Source: Deltaproteobacteria bacterium RIFCSPHIGHO2_12_FULL_43_9
GTDB taxonomy: Bacteria; Bdellovibrionota; O2-12-FULL-43-9
Assembly: GCA_001798265.1 (NCBI GenBank)
Contig: MGRR01000018.1
Span: 1 to 9,540 of the forward strand
Length of the DNA: 9,540 nt
Reading direction: 5' to 3'
Positions 5,438 through 9,540 of this stretch are shown here, piece after piece. A model generated the notes under the pieces. The model ran no database searches. It had not been told where the DNA came from and saw only the letters and a list, made by a program, of their open reading frames with translations. A program made the position numbers and the translations under genes. Position 1 is the stretch's first letter. Every line of letters begins with the position of its first letter.

Positions 5438-6856
5438 ATGTCAGAAAAGCCAGGAATATTGATTGTGGATCACGAGAAAGGGGAGTTAGAAAGACTTATT
5501 GATCTCCTTTCAAACAAATTCCCTGATTATCAGATATATCCGTCTGACAACGGCAAAGAGGCCCTCAATGTGATCAGGGAGCATAAGATTGATGTCATAC
5601 TCTCCAACCTTGTGATGCCAAAGCTTGGTGGCCTGCAGCTGGCCAGAATAGTCAACAAGGAGTATCCGGGGATACCCGTAGTTATAATGTTTGAGTCGAA
5701 AGATGCTGATATTGCGCGCGATGTTATTGAGGAGGGGGTTTCAGCTTATATTAAAAAACCTATTGAATCGATTGATTCTGTCACACAGAGCATAGAGGTT
5801 GCTATTGAGAAGGGGGCGTCTTACTCGCTGATAAACCGGGAAATGATGAGATTGCTTCTTGAGGCACTTCCTGAGTCCCTTATCGTTATAGATAAAACTA
5901 AAGAGGTTAAGTTTGTGAATCCACCCGGAATGCAGTTACTGAGGAATGAGGGATTAACGGATGGGGAACCGGCATATGAGGAGATAAAAAAGCTATTACA
6001 AATAGACCCTTTTGCATTAGCCAAAAAACATCCCCCGGTTAAGGACATGGAGTTGTCACAGGTTCTCTATAGACTCACTGTTCTTCCTATCCACCCGGAT
6101 GGGTCAGACAGGTTTGGATATCTTTTGATCCTGCGCGATCTCTCTGTCAGATCACGGACTGAACAGCTGCAAAGAAATTTTCTGACACTAGTTTCTCATG
6201 AGTTCCGTGCGCCATTGACTATACTTGAGTCGGGACTGCAGTTGCTTGATATGGAGAAATTATCCAAAGAAAAAAGGGGAAAACTTATAGAGGGGAGCAG
6301 GGCGCAGATCCACAGAATTACCAGGCTAGTAGATAATATTATTGATCTTTCAAGAATAGAAACAAACAGATTGGTATTAAAACCGGAAAAGGTTGATGTT
6401 AAGAGATTTTTCAAAAGATTGGTCGAATTTTTCCAGGTTGCGATAGACCGTGAGGAGAGGGATATTAGGGTTAAATGTGCACCAACCATATGCGAATTCA
6501 TGGTTGCGGATCCGGACAGATTACAGCAGGTTTTCTTTAACCTCATTGACAACGCAATAAAATTTTCGCCGAAGGGTTCGCCAATTGTAATAAGGGTGGA
6601 TGGCGGGCCAGGTGAATTTATTGTGGATGTCATTGATCAGGGGCCCGGTATTCCGCTTGAGCAACAGGAGAAGATATTCAGGCCATTTGTACAGGCGGAA
6701 GCGACATTAACGCATAGAGTTGTGGGATCGGGACTGGGATTAACAATCGCAAAATATTTAGTGGATGCACATAAAGGGAGGATTGAGCTGGAGAGTGAAG
6801 TAGGGAAGGGGTCGACATTCAGGGTTATTATTCCAGCTGATTTTACGAAATCTTAA
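5438..6856 (+). CDS. REC-PAS-histidine kinase with degenerate receiver (HK2)
   Basis: Soluble sensor kinase of 472 aa with no membrane helix. Domains: receiver (about 5-125), PAS-like (about 133-235), HisKA (about 243-310) with the H-box LVSHEFRAPLT and phospho-acceptor His254, and HATPase (about 350-468). The ATPase part has N-box FFNLIDNAIKFSP (Asn368, Asn372), G1 DQGPGIP (Asp400), F-box FRPF and G2 GSGLGL (430-435), so the kinase core looks active. The receiver does not: the phospho-acceptor position is Asn57 (ILSNLVMP), the acidic pair is Asp11-His12, and the Thr/Ser position appears to be Phe85; Lys107 (KKP) is kept. It probably acts as a binding or dimerisation module. The ATG at 5438 follows a G-rich stretch (GGGGGTGGGGT). 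It is divergent from HK1 and overlaps rpoH tail to tail by 14 bp. No conventional response regulator is adjacent. Confidence 0.93.
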   Translation: MSEKPGILIVDHEKGELERLIDLLSNKFPDYQIYPSDNGKEALNVIREHKIDVILSNLVMPKLGGLQLARIVNKEYPGIPVVIMFESKDADIARDVIEEGVSAYIKKPIESIDSVTQSIEVAIEKGASYSLINREMMRLLLEALPESLIVIDKTKEVKFVNPPGMQLLRNEGLTDGEPAYEEIKKLLQIDPFALAKKHPPVKDMELSQVLYRLTVLPIHPDGSDRFGYLLILRDLSVRSRTEQLQRNFLTLVSHEFRAPLTILESGLQLLDMEKLSKEKRGKLIEGSRAQIHRITRLVDNIIDLSRIETNRLVLKPEKVDVKRFFKRLVEFFQVAIDREERDIRVKCAPTICEFMVADPDRLQQVFFNLIDNAIKFSPKGSPIVIRVDGGPGEFIVDVIDQGPGIPLEQQEKIFRPFVQAEATLTHRVVGSGLGLTIAKYLVDAHKGRIELESEVGKGSTFRVIIPADFTKS

Positions 6857-7715
6857 AACCTGGATGCTCTTTATCCAGGAATTTCTTCAGGTTCTTTTTT
6901 ATCTTGTTCTCCAGCTGTCTGATACGCTCCTTTGTAATGTTAAATCTCTTTCCTATCTCTTCCAGTGTAAGGGGATTGTCAGCAAGTAATCTATTCTCAA
7001 GAATATATAAATCCTTTTCTTTCAAGGTCGATTTAAACCGGTTTAAGACATCCGAAAATACTCTTTTCTCCTCCTCTTCGGCGATCCGGGTGTCTGTCGG
7101 TTTTGATTGAGATATTAATTTATCGATGAACTGTGTACCCTCATAATCCCCGCCTAGCGTGGCATTTAAAGAGAGATCCCTGCCGGAGAGTCTCTGTTGC
7201 ATCGATGTGATATCACCCTCTGAAACGCCAAGTTTTTCGGACAGGAGCCTGGTTGTAGGGGTGAATCCCTGTTTCAATAATTCCTCCTCTTCCTGTTTTA
7301 GCTTATAGAAGAGCCTTCTTTGGGTCTGCGTTGTTCCGAGCGTGACCATGCTCCAGTTTCTCTGAATGTAATTGTGTATATAAGAGCGTATCCACCAGAC
7401 CGCGTAAGTAATAAGTTTTACATTTTTATAAGGGTTGAAGGTTCTAACGGCCCGCATCAGTCCGATATTTCCCTCCTGAATCAGATCCATTAATTTTAGG
7501 CCATAGTTTCTATATTCATTTGCTATTTTTATTACGAATCTCAGGTTGGAAATAACGAGCCTGTGTGCCGATTCCCTGTCTTTATTTTCCCAGCTCCTTA
7601 ATGCGAGGTCATGTTCTTCTTCAGGCGTCAGAAGTGGGATTGTATTTATATGCTGAAGATATTGCTCATAGGTTGAAATAACCGATGGCAACCTTTCAGA
7701 ATTATTTTTTACCAT
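6843..7715 (-). CDS. rpoH: RNA polymerase sigma factor RpoH (sigma-32 type)
   Basis: Alternative sigma factor of the sigma-70 family, expected to direct heat-shock or stress promoters. Region 2 covers about 50-120, with core-binding DLIQEGNIGLMRAV (77-90) and the -10-reading segment YAVWWIRSYIHNYI (104-117). The RpoH box TQRRLFYKLK (131-140) separates this group from primary sigma factors and RpoS. Region 4.2 is a clear helix-turn-helix at 249-280 (LTLEEIGKRFNITKERIRQLE). There is no region 1.1. The 290 aa length is typical of RpoH. It starts 18 nt after the HU/IHF gene on the same strand and lacks an obvious Shine-Dalgarno, so translation may be coupled. The 3' end overlaps HK2 by 14 bp. Family assignment is strong, but the actual regulon is inferred. 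Confidence 0.93.
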   Translation of the reverse strand: MVKNNSERLPSVISTYEQYLQHINTIPLLTPEEEHDLALRSWENKDRESAHRLVISNLRFVIKIANEYRNYGLKLMDLIQEGNIGLMRAVRTFNPYKNVKLITYAVWWIRSYIHNYIQRNWSMVTLGTTQTQRRLFYKLKQEEEELLKQGFTPTTRLLSEKLGVSEGDITSMQQRLSGRDLSLNATLGGDYEGTQFIDKLISQSKPTDTRIAEEEEKRVFSDVLNRFKSTLKEKDLYILENRLLADNPLTLEEIGKRFNITKERIRQLENKIKKNLKKFLDKEHPGFKIS

Positions 7716-7733
7716 TACATTCGATTTTCGGGG

Positions 7734-8012
7734 TTATTTTTTATCGATCCGCTCTCTTAGTTCCTTACCCGGTTTAAAATATGGGAGCTTTTTAGGCTTA
7801 ACCTTAATTGGAGATCCGGTCCTTGGATTTCTCCCCGTATATGCCTCATATGTTCTATTAACAAATGAGCCAAACCCCCTGATTTCTATCCTTTTATTCG
7901 ATGTTAAAGCATCAGACATAGAATTAAAAATGGCCTCTACAACCGTTTCAGCCTTTTTATGAGCGATATTGGCCTTTTCAGAAAGCACATTAATAAGGTC
8001 AGCTTTATTCAT
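7734..8012 (-). CDS. HU/IHF-family DNA-bending protein
   Basis: Small dimeric nucleoid protein of 92 aa that bends DNA. The N-terminal helices (NKADLINVLSEKANIAHKKAETVVEAIFNSMSDAL) and the core RIEIRGFGSF (41-50) are standard. The DNA-binding arm carries GRNPRTG (60-66), whose Pro63 is the residue that intercalates between base pairs in HU and IHF. The C-terminal KKLPYFKPGKELRERI completes the fold. The motif RTYEAYTGRNPRTG with KPKKLPYFKPGKEL resembles IHF-beta chains more than classic HU, but sequence alone does not separate them safely. A strong Shine-Dalgarno (GGAGGAGG, within 8013-8022) precedes the ATG. It is the first gene of an apparent pair with rpoH 18 nt downstream. A candidate promoter lies at 8044-8073. 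Confidence 0.95.
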   Translation of the reverse strand: MNKADLINVLSEKANIAHKKAETVVEAIFNSMSDALTSNKRIEIRGFGSFVNRTYEAYTGRNPRTGSPIKVKPKKLPYFKPGKELRERIDKK

Positions 8013-8043
8013 CTCCTCCTCCAGATAATCGAACTTACGTCAC

Positions 8044-8073
8044 AGACTAACATTCCCTGCCACGGGGGGTCAA
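8044..8073 (-). promoter_or_regulatory. Candidate promoter of the HU/IHF-rpoH pair
   Basis: On the minus strand TTGACC (8073-8068, 5 of 6 matches) is followed at 17-18 bp by TTAGTC/TAGTCT (8050-8044), a weak -10. It lies in the 87-bp gap after the unknown gene, so readthrough from that gene is also possible. Confidence 0.3.
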
Positions 8074-8099
8074 GAGGAATTTGTAATAGTATTAATGGG

Positions 8100-9540
8100 T
8101 TACGGCACAATTCTGATGAGTTGGATCTCCAGATCTTCTACTATTTGTCTCCTGAGACCGATATACTCCCGCAGCATTTGCCTGATTTCAGGCTTCTTAA
8201 TTACATAGTTAACACCACTGCTTAAATCTCCACTCACTCCAATTCTCCCGATTTCACCTAATGAATTTGTGGCATGCCCTATGAAATTATTCAGTGTAGA
8301 AAGAGCTGCTCTAAGAGAGTTTGTAGAGCTTAGTAGATCCTCGATGTTTGTAGTAGGAGTTCTGCTGATCGTATCTATTACGTCATCTATTTCTCCCACT
8401 ATCCCACTGATCGCTGCAGCGGGATTTCCACCTTCCTGCACTACTCTATTTAACTCAGCGCTAATATGTCTTTTTACCTCCACTGCCTGGACGCTCGGAT
8501 CCAACATATTTGGTAAGGTGGTTGTATATTTCCCCTGAACCCGGCTCAGTTGTGATTTTAGACTGGCAGCATTCTTTTCCCAATTGGGGAAAAGAATTTT
8601 AAGTCTGGCTTCAGCAAGCCTGTTGTTTATAAGGCTGCTTCTTGCTTTCATGATGGATTCTAGTTCAGTGGATATATCTTTTAGTGATGGATAACGGGAG
8701 AGAGAAGAGCCGAGCTCCTGGAGTGTTGACCTTAGTGCCTTAAAGCCCTCCCTTGTCCATAACAGTGTAAGCATCTCTTCGGCGGCGCCGACCCTTCGTT
8801 CCAAGAGGAGTGGTCTAAATAATGTTGCATATTCCTGCTGTAGCGTCTCTAAAGAGTCTTCGGAAATTCTGTAAATCCTTGAAAATCTTTGAGCCAATGT
8901 TGAATCGGCATGTCTCTCTAAAAATTCATCAAACCCCGAAGGAAGACCACCATCAGTTGCTTTTAACCATGCGGAGAGCCTCCCGACATGTGTTTCCATT
9001 AGTATTTTTGCGCTCTGCAGCTCCTCAAAAATCGGGGAGAGGTTTCTAAAAAATCTTGAAAAAATGGCCATCTTCTCCGCCTCGCCAACAACGCTATCTG
9101 CTATGGCCCTGTCACTGATTGAAATAATATCGCCCAACGTTTCCGCAAGGGCCCTGTGGCTTGAGGCAGTTCTACCCAGCCCATCCAAATACTCTTCCAC
9201 CCTCGGATCCAGATCTGAAAGGCGTCCTTTCAAAACCTCGAATTGATCAAGCAATTGATGTAGTTCTCTGTGTGTTTTTTGAAAATGTTGATATATATTC
9301 GCGCTTTTTGAGATTATTATTCCTCTTTTGGTTAGATTGGTAACCGGTATTTTCACGACGCCTTGCGTAAATCTGGCCAGATTTGGATTAGGAACATCAA
9401 GAACCGCCTCTGCCTCATAAATCAACCTATCAATGATTCTTGCCTGAGAGCGCTGTTGGATAGAGAGTGACGTTCTGTTAATTATGAAGTCCCCGAAGTC
9501 TGTCTTAGTGGTTCTGACCAGGTATTCTAATTCCGCCGAG
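8100..9540 (-). CDS. Unrecognised long helical protein, 5' end outside window
   Basis: I do not recognise this family. The frame is open to the right edge; the TTG at 9425 is probably an internal leucine, because codons upstream of it continue with plausible sequence (..ELEYLVRTTKTDFGDFIINRTSLSIQQRSQARIID). At least 479 residues are encoded here. The first 75 or so visible residues could be a small folded region (YEAEAVLDVPNPNLARFTQGVVKIPVTNLTKRG). The rest is almost wholly alpha-helical in character, with repeated Leu/Ile at helix spacing and many Glu, Arg and Lys, suggesting bundles or coiled coils. The C-terminus is basic and amphipathic (EIRQMLREYIGLRRQIVEDLEIQLIRIVP). No membrane helix, signal sequence, nucleotide-binding loop or metal motif is visible in this part. 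It is co-oriented with the HU/IHF gene 87 bp downstream. A structural or scaffold protein is one possibility; no function is claimed. Confidence 0.75.
   Translation of the reverse strand, partial: SAELEYLVRTTKTDFGDFIINRTSLSIQQRSQARIIDRLIYEAEAVLDVPNPNLARFTQGVVKIPVTNLTKRGIIISKSANIYQHFQKTHRELHQLLDQFEVLKGRLSDLDPRVEEYLDGLGRTASSHRALAETLGDIISISDRAIADSVVGEAEKMAIFSRFFRNLSPIFEELQSAKILMETHVGRLSAWLKATDGGLPSGFDEFLERHADSTLAQRFSRIYRISEDSLETLQQEYATLFRPLLLERRVGAAEEMLTLLWTREGFKALRSTLQELGSSLSRYPSLKDISTELESIMKARSSLINNRLAEARLKILFPNWEKNAASLKSQLSRVQGKYTTTLPNMLDPSVQAVEVKRHISAELNRVVQEGGNPAAAISGIVGEIDDVIDTISRTPTTNIEDLLSSTNSLRAALSTLNNFIGHATNSLGEIGRIGVSGDLSSGVNYVIKKPEIRQMLREYIGLRRQIVEDLEIQLIRIVP

Noticed and set aside
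8100..9425. Right-hand gene starting at TTG 9425
   Set aside because: The frame continues open and protein-like to the window edge, and no ribosome site precedes that TTG; the gene is treated as partial.

Overview
This is a gene-dense window of moderate GC from a Gram-negative bacterium. The envelope features supporting that are a secreted FKBP prolyl isomerase, a lipobox M23 (LytM) peptidase, a YqaA/VTT membrane protein and an RpoH-type sigma factor. The order surE, yqaA, M23 lipoprotein resembles loci in Proteobacteria, Desulfobacterota and Nitrospirota. I cannot place the phylum from sequence alone; an uncultivated Desulfobacterota- or Nitrospirota-like lineage is only a guess. The window is peppered with short palindromic repeats that fill intergenic gaps and, in one case, a coding sequence.

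Layout. Bases 1-155 hold a 63-bp tandem array of two repeat modules. A minus-strand pair follows, pyrE (1296-643) then a periplasmic FKBP (619-176), with a plausible promoter at 1318-1346. A second repeat cluster (1356-1592) separates pyrE from plus-strand surE (start at 1629) and yqaA, which overlap as GTGA. A third cluster (3046-3271), ending in a 21-bp tandem array, separates yqaA from an M23 lipoprotein (3369-3974) that seems to have its own promoter. A minus-strand histidine kinase (5220-3964, HK1) overlaps the peptidase gene tail to tail. A divergent plus-strand REC-PAS-histidine kinase (5438-6856, HK2) overlaps tail to tail with rpoH (7715-6843), which lies downstream of an HU/IHF gene (8012-7734). 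A long, helical, unrecognised protein (beyond 9540 to 8100) runs off the right edge.

Most notable. (1) HK1 carries about 130 residues encoded entirely by the intergenic-type palindromic repeats. They lie in frame in the predicted loop between the two dimerisation helices, while every catalytic motif is intact. (2) The receiver domain of the neighbouring HK2 is degenerate: Asn replaces the phospho-acceptor Asp, and other active-site positions are changed. (3) Three repeat modules of different internal sequence share the same GTCAT/ATGAC terminus, suggesting related mobile or self-folding elements. (4) The right-hand protein has no family I recognise.

Functionally the window combines pyrimidine synthesis (PyrE), nucleotide turnover (SurE), envelope maintenance (FKBP, YqaA, LytM peptidase), a two-kinase signalling locus without an ordinary response regulator, and a nucleoid protein plus heat-shock-type sigma factor pair. 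No RNA genes, CRISPR arrays, transposase genes or convincing intrinsic terminators were seen.
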